Shown: positions 9,121 to 17,499 of the stretch, one piece after another | How positions within the stretch are numbered: the first letter of the stretch is position 1 | Layout: every line of letters starts with the position of its first letter | Assembly: GCA_038256175.1 (NCBI GenBank) | Contig: JBBSKP010000002.1 | Span: 21,068-85,067, forward strand | Length of the DNA: 64,000 bases | Direction: 5' to 3' | DNA from: Antrihabitans sp038256175 | GTDB lineage: Bacteria > Actinomycetota > Actinomycetes > Mycobacteriales > Mycobacteriaceae | Made by a program: the position numbers and the translations under genes | The notes under the pieces: generated by a model | Told to the model about the DNA's origin: nothing | Databases searched by the model: none | The model's input: the letters and a program-made list of their open reading frames with translations, nothing else

Positions 9121-10116
9121 GTGGTGGAGTTGCTGATCGCCCACAATCCGGATCCGGATTCCACGCTGCCCTATCTGCTGCGGCTGCCGCTGGCGGGCGG
9201 GATGGTGTTCCGCACCTCGGGGACCTGGCCCCGCACGAAAGCCCTGTACTGCCACCCGGTTTCAGCCGACGAGTGGCCCACCGATCCCGACATCGTGGAA
9301 CGCACCCACCTGCGGTCCTGCGTCCGGCGGGGCGCCGCCATCGACCTCGTCCTCGACAGAGGGCGAGAGAACCGTTCCCAGATCGTGTTCACCAAGGCCC
9401 GCGGCCGCGACGTCGTCTTCTGGCAGTCTCCGCGCACACGCAAACAGGCCCGCCCGAACGTGAGCACCCCCACCGCGCGGGCCGCGGGGATCGCCGAGCT
9501 GGAGATCGTCGTCGACTCCCATGAGCAGTACGCCTACCGGTTCGGCGGCCAACAGGTCCGCACCATGAAGCGGGCATTGCCTTGTGGCGACTACGGCATC
9601 ATTATCGACGGTCGGCTCGTCGCCTCCGTCGAGCGCAAGTCCCTCGTCGACCTGGTCGCCAGCCTGACAAGCGGCAAACTCCGCTACGCTCTGGCCGAGC
9701 TCGCGGCGTTGCCCCGCGCTGCGGTCGTGGTCGAGGACCGCTACTCGCAGGTGTTCACCCTCGACCGGGTCCGACCGGCTCTGGTCGCCGATGGGCTCGC
9801 CGAACTCCAGGTCCGCTGGCCCAACGTCCCGATCATCTTCTGCGAGAGCAGGCAGCTCGCGCAGGAATGGACCTACCGGTTCCTCGGCGCCGCCCATACG
9901 TGGGCCGAAACCGAACGCGCTTCCATCGAGCGGCTCACGCCGCTCGCCATGTCAGGCGCCGCGACGGAACTCGACCAGGCACCGCAGGCGCCGGAGCCCT
10001 CCACCGCGGAAGTGCGTGCGTGGGCCCGCGCAACCGGCCTCACCGTCCCGGACCGCGGCAAGCTCCGACCCGAGATCTGGGACGCCTGGCGCACAGCACA
10101 GACCCGGCAGAACTGA
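9121..10116 (+). CDS. ERCC4-type nuclease fused to an Lsr2 DNA-binding domain
   Basis: 331 residues. Positions about 125-245 form an ERCC4/XPF nuclease domain with D132 and E135, the GDY motif at 156-158, ERK at 171-173 and D177, the expected metal-binding set, so the active site looks intact. Positions 294-327 resemble the C-terminal DNA-binding domain of the mycobacterial nucleoid protein Lsr2, with an RGK motif at 312-314 in the place of the minor-groove-inserting RGR. The first 120 residues are unassigned. The GTG start lies 3 bp after tnpA, implying a job in transposition, for example processing branched strand-transfer intermediates at AT-rich targets. That role is inference; fold assignment rests on motif recognition. 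Confidence 0.8.
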   Translation: MVELLIAHNPDPDSTLPYLLRLPLAGGMVFRTSGTWPRTKALYCHPVSADEWPTDPDIVERTHLRSCVRRGAAIDLVLDRGRENRSQIVFTKARGRDVVFWQSPRTRKQARPNVSTPTARAAGIAELEIVVDSHEQYAYRFGGQQVRTMKRALPCGDYGIIIDGRLVASVERKSLVDLVASLTSGKLRYALAELAALPRAAVVVEDRYSQVFTLDRVRPALVADGLAELQVRWPNVPIIFCESRQLAQEWTYRFLGAAHTWAETERASIERLTPLAMSGAATELDQAPQAPEPSTAEVRAWARATGLTVPDRGKLRPEIWDAWRTAQTRQN

Positions 10117-10173
10117 CCGACGCTTCTCGCCGCACCGACGTTCCGTATCTCCCGCTTCCAGGTGGCACCCATT

Positions 10174-10199
10174 TGTCGAGAAACCATCCTTTGTCGACA
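10174..10199. other. res-core-like site A (orphan resolvase crossover site)
   Basis: An imperfect 10-6-10 inverted repeat: TGTCGAGAAA, then CCATCC, then TTTGTCGACA (9 of 10 arm bases pair). It matches the core at 21134-21159 in arm length, spacing, right-hand ATCC of the spacer and centre AT. It lies just after the ERCC4-Lsr2 gene, about 11 kb from tnpR and its full res region, in direct orientation. No clear accessory subsites II and III are seen beside it. Confidence 0.55.
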
Positions 10200-10313
10200 G
10201 ATCTCCATGCACGACATTTTCCCTGTGACTCGCGGCGATAAGTGGCGGTGATCTGCGAGCTATATGGCGGTTGCGGACTGGCTTGCAGCTCCTGGTGTCC
10301 GTTCGGGACTGGC

Positions 10314-11672
10314 TCAGGGCGTTGTTGTTTGCGGCAGACCTGCTGACGCAGCGTTTTCGTAGTCGTCATCGACGAGTACGACGTGCCGATCGATGCGGTC
10401 GAGAAGTGATGCTGCGATGGATGATCGGTAGCCGGAAGCGCAGTGCACCCACACTTCGCCGGCGGGAACCTCGTCGAGGCGGTGCGGCAGCTCGTGCAGA
10501 GGGATGTTCACCGCACCGGCGACATGCCCGTCGCGATATTCGCCCGATTGCCGGGTGTCGAGTACGACGACGGTCCGATCGCTCGTGGCGGCCGCCAGTC
10601 CCGCGAAGTCCGATACCGCATATGCCCGCAATGTGCCGTCCCCGACAAGGGTGCGGATCTCGCCGACAGCGGCACCGGCGAGGTCGTCGATTCCGATCCG
10701 TACGAGTTCGCGTTGGGCTTCGGTGATCTGGTCGGCGTTCTCGCCGACCAGCGTCAACGGCGCGCCCCACTGATAGAGCCAACCCAGGTAGGTGACGAAG
10801 CTCGTGGACAACTCGAAGCCGAGGCTGCCGTCGATATGCCCTGCCGCGAACGCGGTTCGAGTGCGCAGATCGACCACCCATTCACCGGCGTCGATTCGCT
10901 GCCGCAGTTCGTGGACGTCCACTGGCGCGGGTTCGGTCAGATCTACCGGTTCGGGGCCCTTCGTGTTGATGACGCCCATGTGGGCGTAGTACGCGGGATA
11001 AGCGGACAGGCCCGCGATCAGTTCGTCGACGTAGGTTTGTTCGTCCTGGGTCAGCGCTGGGTTGCTCGCCCGTTGCTCACCGATAGTGGAGGAGTCGCCA
11101 CTGGTGGGGGTGGCGGAACAGAAGCTACCGAACCCGTGGGTCGGGTAGACCGCGGTCTCGGGTGGAAGTTCGTCGGCGATTCGGCGAACCGAATGGTATT
11201 GGGCGTGCGTGAGTTCGGCCGTGTGGTCTGATCCGAGGAGGTCGGTGCGACCGGTCGATCCGTAGAGCATCGATCCGCCGGTGAACACTGCCACCGGGGT
11301 GCCGGTGTCGTCGCGTAGGACGTAGCTGACGTGATGATGGGTGTGACCGGGGGTGTGCAGTACCTGAAGGCTGAAGGGTCCCGCCTCGACGATGTCACCG
11401 TCGTTGACCGCTCGCCGTTCGTATCCCAGTGGGTCACCTTCGGGGACAACGTATTCGGCACTCGCGACACGGGAGAGTTCGAGACCGCCGGTGACGTAGT
11501 CGTTGTGGATGTGGGTTTCGAGCACGTGTGTGATCGTTGCGTTCTTCTCCCGCGCCAGTTTTTCGATGCGATCGATGTCGCGCTGCGGGTCGATGACGAC
11601 GCCGATCCCGTTATCACTGATCAGGTAGCTGCGATCGCCCAGGCTCGACGTCTCGATGATGGCGATATCCAT
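10314..11672 (-). CDS. Persulfide dioxygenase-like MBL hydrolase fused to two rhodanese domains
   Basis: 452 residues. Residues 1-235 are a metallo-beta-lactamase fold with the HxHxD motif (THIHNDYVTGG) and a downstream HTPGHTHHH metal ligand, as in ETHE1/Blh persulfide dioxygenases, which oxidise glutathione or other thiol persulfide to sulfite. Two rhodanese domains follow. The first (about 255-345) lacks the catalytic Cys, while the second (about 365-445) has an intact CASGYRS loop that could carry sulfane sulfur. ATG 11672 follows GGAAGGA. It is the last gene of the minus-strand sulfur operon, 42 bp after the CstR-type regulator. Role inferred: cytoplasmic removal of reactive sulfane sulfur, with sulfite leaving through the TauE-type protein. 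Confidence 0.9.
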   Translation of the reverse strand: MDIAIIETSSLGDRSYLISDNGIGVVIDPQRDIDRIEKLAREKNATITHVLETHIHNDYVTGGLELSRVASAEYVVPEGDPLGYERRAVNDGDIVEAGPFSLQVLHTPGHTHHHVSYVLRDDTGTPVAVFTGGSMLYGSTGRTDLLGSDHTAELTHAQYHSVRRIADELPPETAVYPTHGFGSFCSATPTSGDSSTIGEQRASNPALTQDEQTYVDELIAGLSAYPAYYAHMGVINTKGPEPVDLTEPAPVDVHELRQRIDAGEWVVDLRTRTAFAAGHIDGSLGFELSTSFVTYLGWLYQWGAPLTLVGENADQITEAQRELVRIGIDDLAGAAVGEIRTLVGDGTLRAYAVSDFAGLAAATSDRTVVVLDTRQSGEYRDGHVAGAVNIPLHELPHRLDEVPAGEVWVHCASGYRSSIAASLLDRIDRHVVLVDDDYENAASAGLPQTTTP

Positions 11673-11714
11673 GCTGTCGGTGTCCTTCCCGGGGCGAGAC
11701 GATGTAACGCCGAG

Positions 11715-11984
11715 TCAGGCGAGCGCGAGGAAGAGCTTCTCGAGCTCGGCCTCGGTCATGGGTTGTTTGTTGTCTGCGGTGGCTCCGGTCATGCATTCCC
11801 GTAGACCGGTTGCGACGATCTTGAAGCCGGCTTTGTCGAGGGCTCTCGAGACGGCGGCGAGTTGGGTGACCACGTCCTTGCAGTCGCGACCGTTTTCGAT
11901 CATGCCGATCACTCCGGCCAGTTGTCCGTGTGCGCGACGCAGCCGGTTCAGGACCAGTGCGATGCTGTCTTCGTCGCCGACCAT
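11715..11984 (-). CDS. CsoR/CstR-family repressor, persulfide-sensing type
   Basis: 89 residues from ATG 11984 (GAAGGAGAC precedes it, which decides against the upstream start). DUF156 four-helix fold. The two conserved Cys are present (GRDC and LREC), but the His that completes the Cu(I) site of true CsoR, four residues before the second Cys, is Gly here. That pattern fits CstR-like sensors, in which the Cys pair reacts with persulfide, rather than copper sensors. It sits between the MBL-rhodanese and TauE-type genes. GC-box palindromes resembling the family operator occur just upstream (12022-12037) and at the operon head (16077-16112). Confidence 0.85.
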   Translation of the reverse strand: MVGDEDSIALVLNRLRRAHGQLAGVIGMIENGRDCKDVVTQLAAVSRALDKAGFKIVATGLRECMTGATADNKQPMTEAELEKLFLALA

Positions 11985-12021
11985 GGTGTCTCCTTCGGTG
12001 GTGGTACTACGTGCCCTCATA

Positions 12022-12037
12022 TTACCCCGGGGGGCAT
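12022..12037. promoter_or_regulatory. Candidate CstR/CsoR operator upstream of the regulator
   Basis: TTACCCCGGGGGGCAT lies 38 bp upstream of the repressor start and resembles the two better sites at the operon head, with a CCCC/GGGG core and flanking A/T. It could give the repressor its own promoter. Inference from pattern only. Confidence 0.5.
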
Positions 12038-12068
12038 TTTCGGTGGGAGCTTGCCGACGTGATGGGGG

Positions 12069-12842
12069 TCAATGCAGCACGATCGTGTCGACGGCGACGA
12101 AGACCGCGACGGCGAAGACCAGGTAGGCGAACCATTTTCGGAGTTTGGGGTTGTCGATGCGGGTGCTGAATCGGGCGGCGAACACGGAACCGATGATGGC
12201 CGCGCAGGCGAAGACGCTGGTGAGAGCCCAGTTCGAGCCGAGGCCGTCGAACTGCGTGGCGAGCCCGGCCGTGGAGTTGGCCACGATCACGACCAGTGAC
12301 GTGCCGATGGCGATGCGCATCTCGATGCCGAGAAGCAGTACCAGTGCCGGGACGATGAGGAAGCCGCCGCCGACGCCGAAGAGTCCGGTGAGGACGCCGA
12401 CCCCGAAGCCGGTAGGGATGGAGCGCGGCGCGCATCGGCGCCAGTTGATTCCGGATCCGTCGGTGCTGCAGGCTGTTCCGACGTCGTCGCCGCCGGTGAG
12501 CATCCGGATACCCGCGGCAACCATCACGCCGGCAAAGCCGAGCAGGACCACGTTGTCGGGGAGATGTTTGCCGAGGACGGTGCCCACCAGGGTGCCGGCG
12601 ATGCCGGTGGCGGCGAAGATCGCGGCCATGCGCCACTCGATGTCGTGTGCGCGGATTTTCGGGATCGCACCGGTCGCCGAGGCGATGCCGATCACCAGCA
12701 ACGAGGTGGGAATCGCTTCCGACAGCGGTAGGTCGAGCACGTAGACCAACACCGGGACCGCCAGGATCGATCCGCCGCCGCCGAGCAGGCCGAGCAGTAC
12801 TCCGATGGCGATGCCGACGGTCGCCGCGAGGACGAGTGTCAC
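12069..12842 (-). CDS. TauE/SafE-family sulfite/sulfur-compound exporter
   Basis: About 257 residues with eight hydrophobic helices in two pseudo-symmetric halves, each starting with a glycine-rich TauE/SafE loop (GVLLGLLGGGGSILAVP and GVLTGLFGVGGGFLIVP). The family exports sulfite, sulfoacetate or related anions across the inner membrane. The GTG at 12842 puts the first transmembrane helix at the N-terminus and avoids overlap with the DUF302 gene; a longer form from 12959 would add 39 non-hydrophobic residues and is less likely. In this operon it would remove the sulfite made by the persulfide dioxygenase. Confidence 0.85.
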   Translation of the reverse strand: MTLVLAATVGIAIGVLLGLLGGGGSILAVPVLVYVLDLPLSEAIPTSLLVIGIASATGAIPKIRAHDIEWRMAAIFAATGIAGTLVGTVLGKHLPDNVVLLGFAGVMVAAGIRMLTGGDDVGTACSTDGSGINWRRCAPRSIPTGFGVGVLTGLFGVGGGFLIVPALVLLLGIEMRIAIGTSLVVIVANSTAGLATQFDGLGSNWALTSVFACAAIIGSVFAARFSTRIDNPKLRKWFAYLVFAVAVFVAVDTIVLH

Positions 12843-12882
12843 AGCGCCGGCACCGGAAGCACCGCGGTCGAAGGCATGCGGA

Positions 12883-13308
12883 TCAATCGCTCGTGGTCGT
12901 CCGGCCGCCGAGGGCCTCGACGGCGGCGCGAAGTTTGACCGCGGCCTCGCCGGCGACATCGGCGAGTTCGGGTTCGTCGGTGATCTCGACCATGATCCGC
13001 GGGTTCATCGCTTCGACAATCACCGCTGCCGAGTCCGGGCTGGATGTGTCGGCGCGAACGACGACGTTGCACGGCAGGAGCAGGCCGATCTGCCGCATCA
13101 CCCCGACCGCTCGATGCGCGAGTGCCGGATTGCACGCGCCGAGGATGAGGTAGCGCTCCATCTGCTCGCCGAGTTTCGCCTGCAATGTGGCTTGGACGTC
13201 GATCTCGGTGAGGACACCGAATCCTTGCTCGGCCAGCGCTGCTTTCGTTTTCTCGACCGCGCTGTCGAAGTCGATGTTCTCGAGCGTCGTGCTGATGGCG
13301 ATGTTCAT
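12883..13308 (-). CDS. DUF302 domain-containing protein
   Basis: 141 residues spanning a DUF302 domain (alternating strands and helices; GFGVLTEIDVQATLQAKLGE and YLILGACNPALAHRAV segments). The conserved GACNP region contains a Cys and a second Cys occurs in LLLPCNVVV. The family's biochemical role is unknown, but it often lies beside MMPL, TauE and rhodanese genes. ATG 13308 is preceded by GGGAAG. It follows the DUF2892 gene by 30 bp and precedes the TauE-type gene by about 40 bp, all on the minus strand. Confidence 0.85.
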   Translation of the reverse strand: MNIAISTTLENIDFDSAVEKTKAALAEQGFGVLTEIDVQATLQAKLGEQMERYLILGACNPALAHRAVGVMRQIGLLLPCNVVVRADTSSPDSAAVIVEAMNPRIMVEITDEPELADVAGEAAVKLRAAVEALGGRTTTSD

Positions 13309-13338
13309 GTGCTTCCCGTTCTGTCGTGATGCTGTCGG

Positions 13339-13599
13339 TTACCCGTTGGTGTCGCAACGACGCAGGCTGGGTGCCCCGAGTCGGTGCATTACAAGGCTGG
13401 CGGGACACCACCCTGCCGTGGCGTAGAGCGCGAGGTTGGCTGCAGTGAAAGCGCTCAGTAGCCGCCAGTAGGGCGAACGCGTCTCGCCGAGCACCAGTCC
13501 CACGCTGACGACGGTCGCCGCGGCAGCGGGGACGAGTCGTTCGACCGGCCACCCCCGAAAGCGGGGTATCGGCGACAACACGCGGCTGGATGTGCTCAT
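13339..13599 (-). CDS. DUF2892 (YgaP-type) inner-membrane protein
   Basis: 86 residues: a short basic N-terminus (PRFRGWPVERLVP) and two hydrophobic helices (AAAATVVSVGLVLGE and LSAFTAANLALYATAG) followed by CPASLVMHRLG. This matches the membrane part of YgaP-like proteins, which in other bacteria is fused or adjacent to a rhodanese. ATG 13599 has a GAAAGGCG ribosome-binding site. It is 23 bp after the MMPL gene and likely part of the same transcript. Confidence 0.75.
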   Translation of the reverse strand: MSTSSRVLSPIPRFRGWPVERLVPAAAATVVSVGLVLGETRSPYWRLLSAFTAANLALYATAGWCPASLVMHRLGAPSLRRCDTNG

Positions 13600-13622
13600 C
13601 GGAGCGCCTTTCTGTGGGGTTT

Positions 13623-15785
13623 TCAGTGCGAGAACGTGATCGACGGAAGTGTCTTCTGCAACCACGCGGGCGACCACCACGCGGCGTGTCCGGTCAGTCG
13701 AAGCAGGGCCGGCAACAATACGAGCCGGATCAGGATGGCGTCGAGCAGGACGGCGACGCCGAGGATGATGCCCATTTCCTTCGGTGGTAGTGGGTCGGCG
13801 AGCGCGAAGGTGAAGAACACGGCGACCATGACCGCTGCGGCCGCGAAGATGACTCGGCCCGAATGCGCCATTCCGTCGATTTGCGCGGTCTTCGGATCGT
13901 GGGACTGTTCGTAGTGTTCTTTGGCTGTCGCCAGCAGAAAGACGGTGTAGTCCATGGCGATCGCGAAGATCATTGCGAAGAAGAACACCGGCCCCCACCC
14001 GTCGAGGAAACCTTGGGGTGTGAAACCGAGCAGCGAGGCGCCGTGCCCGTCCTGGAAGATCAGCTTCGCGACGCCGAACGCGGCAGCCGTCGAGAGCAGG
14101 CTGACCAGGGTGCCGATGATCGCGATCAGCGGGGCCTGCAGCGCAACGAGCAGCAGCAGGAAACCGAGGACCAGAATGATGGCGACAACGCGCGGAAGGT
14201 AGTCGTTCAATGCCTGCTGCAGGTCCAGGTTTTCGGCCGGTGCGCCGCCCACCAGCGCGCTGTCCGGCAGCTGTGCACGCAGATCACGCAGGATCGTGGC
14301 CATCGACTCATCCGACGGATCGACCCGCGGAATAGCTTGCAGCAGAGCGTAGTCCGACCCGTCGCCAGCGGATTGGGGTGCCGTGACCATCTCGATCCCG
14401 TCGACCCCGCGCGCGGCGGCGGCACTCACGTCCCGGTCCCCGCTGGGAACGACGATCTGCAGTGCGCCGGGCGCGCCGTCGCCGAACTGCGCTTGCACCA
14501 GGTCGTAGCCTTGCCGGACGGGGGCTTCCGCGGGAACGACGGTGATCGACGGCATCGCCACCTTCAACCCGAACACCGGCAACGCGAGCGCGACGAGGAT
14601 TCCGACAGACGCAACGGCAAACGGCCACGGATGTTTGTGCAGCAGCTCACCCCACGCAGCGAACCGCGGGGAGCGATGTTCTTGACGTTTGGCGTAGGGA
14701 AGTGATCCGGCGTTGACCTTCGGGCCGAGCGCGCCGAGGACTGCGGGTAGCAGGGTCATCGTCGCGAGCAAGACGAAGAACACGGCGAACATGATTCCGA
14801 CGGCCATGGTCCGCACCGCCGGTGCCGGGACCAGGAGGACAGCCGAGAGGCTCACCAGGACGGTCAGACCGGACAGCACAACAGCTTTACCCGCGGTGTC
14901 CATGGTCTCGGACACGGCCGAACGAGGATCGCCGTCGCGCAGCGCGTCGCGAAACCGGGAGACGATGAACAGGGCGTAGTCGATACCGAGCGCAAGTGCG
15001 AACATCATCGCGAAGTTCATCGCCCACACCGAGATCGGTGTCACGCCGTTGAGCAGGACCAGGCCGCCTGCCGACGCGACGAGCCCGGCCACGGTGAGCA
15101 GCAACGGCAATCCGGCGGCAACCATCGAGCCGAATGCCAGCACCATGATCGCCAATGTCACTGGCCAGGAAAACAATTCGGCCTTGATCATGGCATCGTG
15201 ATTGGCTTTGTTGAAGTCCGACCACAGCGCAGAGGAGCCGGTCGGGTAGACCTGCACGGCGTCGTTGGACAGGGCGGTCAGCTCCTCTTTGAGTTCGTCG
15301 ACCGCTGTGACCATCTCGTCGGTACTCGCGTTCGCGCCCGCGATCAGAATGCCGGTATGGCCGTCGGGGCTGATCGTCATCCCCGGCTGCGGCGGGACAA
15401 CGGTGCCGAATCGGGAGTCGCCGGCAAAGACGCCGCCGACATCGAGCAGGGTCTGTTGCATCGGCGGGTCGGTCACGACCGCGGTGTCGGAATGCACCAC
15501 GACTTGGACGGCAGCCGAGGAGTTTCCGCCGAAATGTTGCTGAGCCAGTTCACGGACCTGAACCGATTCCGAACCGTTGGCCTGCCATCCTGCACCCGCC
15601 AACGAGGAAAACACCGAGGGGGCTAGTGCGCCGAGCGCGATCAGCATCGCCACCCACACCCCGAAGACCCACCGGCGACGCGTCACCATCACCGAACCCA
15701 ATCGGCCCAGCGGGCCCGCCGCCGACGATCGCGGGACAGGCGAGTCCGAGCTGGTGCGAGGTGGTGCGGTGTCACGCGAACCCAT
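13623..15785 (-). CDS. MMPL-family RND transporter
   Basis: 720 residues with the MMPL/RND layout: a transmembrane helix near residue 40, a large periplasmic loop, five clustered helices (for example FAMMFALALGIDYALFIVSRFRD, listed here only as the GIDYALF motif region), a second loop and a second helical cluster with the matching AMDYTVF motif. The family uses the proton gradient to export lipids or hydrophobic compounds. Its place in a sulfur operon suggests export of a sulfur-bearing or thiol-linked compound, which is inference. ATG 15785 follows AGGAGGTCGTC, a strong ribosome-binding site. Confidence 0.9.
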   Translation of the reverse strand: MGSRDTAPPRTSSDSPVPRSSAAGPLGRLGSVMVTRRRWVFGVWVAMLIALGALAPSVFSSLAGAGWQANGSESVQVRELAQQHFGGNSSAAVQVVVHSDTAVVTDPPMQQTLLDVGGVFAGDSRFGTVVPPQPGMTISPDGHTGILIAGANASTDEMVTAVDELKEELTALSNDAVQVYPTGSSALWSDFNKANHDAMIKAELFSWPVTLAIMVLAFGSMVAAGLPLLLTVAGLVASAGGLVLLNGVTPISVWAMNFAMMFALALGIDYALFIVSRFRDALRDGDPRSAVSETMDTAGKAVVLSGLTVLVSLSAVLLVPAPAVRTMAVGIMFAVFFVLLATMTLLPAVLGALGPKVNAGSLPYAKRQEHRSPRFAAWGELLHKHPWPFAVASVGILVALALPVFGLKVAMPSITVVPAEAPVRQGYDLVQAQFGDGAPGALQIVVPSGDRDVSAAAARGVDGIEMVTAPQSAGDGSDYALLQAIPRVDPSDESMATILRDLRAQLPDSALVGGAPAENLDLQQALNDYLPRVVAIILVLGFLLLLVALQAPLIAIIGTLVSLLSTAAAFGVAKLIFQDGHGASLLGFTPQGFLDGWGPVFFFAMIFAIAMDYTVFLLATAKEHYEQSHDPKTAQIDGMAHSGRVIFAAAAVMVAVFFTFALADPLPPKEMGIILGVAVLLDAILIRLVLLPALLRLTGHAAWWSPAWLQKTLPSITFSH

Positions 15786-15796
15786 GACGACCTCCT

Positions 15797-15812
15797 ATAC
15801 GGGTAGGGGTAT
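15797..15812. promoter_or_regulatory. Additional CstR/CsoR-like box between the small gene and the MMPL gene
   Basis: ATACGGGTAGGGGTAT lies 12-27 bp upstream of the MMPL start and overlaps its ribosome-binding region. It keeps the outer ATAC/GTAT and a G/C core of the sites at 16077-16112. It could be an internal operator or a translational control element. Pattern-based. Confidence 0.4.
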
Positions 15813-15857
15813 TACCTGGCGCGCAGAAAGTCACTTTGCAAACGGGTGGACGATTGG

Positions 15858-16031
15858 TCAGCGCTTGAAGAGCGATCGAATTCCCCGCCGAGGCGACGGC
15901 TCCGGCGCGGGAGCGGGAGCGCAGGTGCATCGATCAGCAGCGGGAACCGATGCCATCACGCTGCTCGCGTGGAGTCCGCACCCGTCCCAGGTCGTTTTAC
16001 CGCAGTCGGCACAGGGGACGGGATAGCACAC
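15858..16031 (-). CDS. Small Cys-rich protein (CxxC-type), first gene of the sulfur operon
   Basis: 57 residues from GTG 16031, with AGGAGG about nine bases upstream, which fixes the start. The N-terminus (CYPVPCADCGKTTWDGCG) has CxxC followed by a further CG, a pattern I recognise in short actinobacterial proteins of unknown role. It may bind zinc or carry a reactive thiol. The C-terminus is Pro/Arg-rich. It lies 72 bp upstream of the MMPL gene and immediately downstream of two strong operator-like boxes, so it heads the operon and may be induced with it. Its short length makes it easy to miss in annotation. Confidence 0.7.
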   Translation of the reverse strand: MCYPVPCADCGKTTWDGCGLHASSVMASVPAADRCTCAPAPAPEPSPRRGIRSLFKR

Positions 16032-16076
16032 GGGGAACCTCCTGGAACGCGATCGGCTGTACCGCAACAATGGCAT

Positions 16077-16112
16077 ATACCTACCGGGGTATGCAAGTAC
16101 CCAGGGGGGTAT
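16077..16112. promoter_or_regulatory. Tandem CstR/CsoR-type operators at the head of the sulfur operon
   Basis: Two 16-bp boxes 20 bp apart: ATACCTACCGGGGTAT (16077-16092) and GTACCCAGGGGGGTAT (16097-16112). Both fit an ATACC-N-GGGGTAT palindrome of the kind bound by CsoR/CstR repressors. They lie 46-81 bp upstream of the small Cys-rich gene that begins the operon, the right place to block its promoter. The likely repressor is encoded in the same operon at 11715-11984. Confidence 0.65.
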
Positions 16113-16174
16113 CTGAACGTCGGCGAGTGGACCCACTCGATCAGGCGGCTTACGTACGCATTCGATCGTTTGAT

Positions 16175-17040
16175 TTACACCTCCGACGCCGACAGGTTTC
16201 GCCAGGTCGAAAGTACAGCCGGAAATACGACAGAGCGCCTCGTGGCGCACAAGAATCGTTCGATCTTGCCCCGGCCTCGCGGTATCCCTGGTGTGGAGTG
16301 CACCAGTTGGACATGCGTGTCCACGCACGCTTGTTCCATGTGGCGAGAGATGAAGTCGGAACCGTGGTCGCTGTAGAGCACATCGGGCAGCCCGCACACC
16401 TGCCAGCGCGGGTCGGGTTTGCGCCACACAGCTTGCCGCAGTGCAAGTGCGGTCTGTAGCGCGGTCGGATCGCCGACGAAGACCGTGTCGGCGACGGCTC
16501 GGCTGTGGTCGTCTTCGATCACGGTCAACCGGGGCGCGCCGGTTTGCCGCGGTCGATCACCATGAGGTCGAGTTCGGTGTGGTCGGCCTGCCAGATCGCG
16601 TTGGGTTTGGTGGATTCGCGCCGGTAGACCAATTCGTAGGTGTCGCGGTAGCGCGCCGGGTCGTGATGGGCGAGGGTGAGCATCGCGGGGTCGATCGTGG
16701 CGATGATGGATCGGACGGTGGTGTAACTCGGTACGGGCCAACCTTTCTCGCTTGCGATCACACCGATTATCCGGTGGATGTGCGCGATCGCGGGTGGCGG
16801 ACGTCGCAACGCCAGTCCTTCGACGAGTTCGACAAGTTCGCGTGGGAATTTCCGTATCCCGGCATCGGATCGCGGCGAGCGCGTGAGGCTCGCTGCGCCG
16901 CTCCGTCGGTGCGCGGCGAGCCGGCGTTGCGCGGTGCGCAGTGGGATTCCAGCTGCCTGAGCGGCTTCTGGGTGCGGGACACCGGCCGCGATCAACTCTC
17001 GAAAAGCTGCGAAGCGTTCGTCGGATCCGGAGTCGGTCAC
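16175..17040 (-). pseudogene. DDE integrase-type transposase remnant (Mu/TniA-like), frameshifted
   Basis: Starts at GTG 17040. The first part (to about 16533) has a helix-turn-helix (GIPLRTAQRRLAAHRR) and the first catalytic region (WQADHTELDLMVIDRG). A single missing base near 16533, where a Trp codon is expected after KPARP, moves the rest (LTVIEDDHSRAVA, then SDHGSDFIS and the GRGKIER Glu region) into another frame. The homology then stops about 16260, so the C-terminal domain is lost. Its truncated end lies beside the sulfur-operon promoter. It overlaps the resolvase fragment at its 5' end by 4 bp. Confidence 0.75.
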
Positions 17041-17183
17041 CGCACCGGAACCGGCGCAGGGGTCGGCGGATCGACATCGCGGCCGAGGTGGCGGTAGATC
17101 GTGGGTCGGGTGACCCCGAACTCGGACGCGATCTGCGCGACGGTGTACTTGCGTTTCCCGTCGTCGCCGAGCTCGGCGTACAT
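17037..17183 (-). pseudogene. Serine-recombinase C-terminal helix-turn-helix remnant
   Basis: Only the C-terminal DNA-binding part remains: GKRKYTVAQIASEFGVTRPT then IYRHL, the same helix-turn-helix pattern as in the resolvase at 21255. The catalytic Ser domain is absent upstream, where the frame becomes non-homologous. It overlaps the transposase remnant by 4 bp, so the two were once an operon. Confidence 0.6.
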
Positions 17184-17499
17184 CGCTTCGAGGGGGGACG
17201 TGGGTGATCTGCACACCCCGGTCGCTGGGCGGGGACCGTCGACGGCAGTCCAGGTGCAGTCCGATGCGCGCGCAGGAGTCGTTGGCGAAGGCGTTCGGGT
17301 TCCCACAGCGCCGCAGCCGATTCCGGCTGCAGGGGGTGCATCCCCGCCGCTCGGGAACCCGAGGCACGAAGCCGATGCGGAAAGAAGGCTTCCACCCACC
17401 CACCTACGGCACAGGAAACGATTCCGATTGACGGCCAGGGTGGGCGCTGTCTTTTCCACGTCAGTGGCTGTCGTCGGAAGAGGTGTGGGGTCAGGAAGA
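17184..17499. other. Unassigned stretch between transposase debris and the copper-type module
   Basis: Minus-strand frames contain a Cys-bearing segment (GCTPCSRNRLRRCGNPNAF) without a recognised family; it may be more mobile-element debris. No promoter, repeat or RNA gene is evident before the box at 17500. Confidence 0.3.

Noticed and set aside
11715..11984. Copper-sensing CsoR
   Set aside because: The third Cu(I) ligand (His) is replaced by Gly and the neighbours are sulfur genes, so a persulfide sensor is favoured although not proven.
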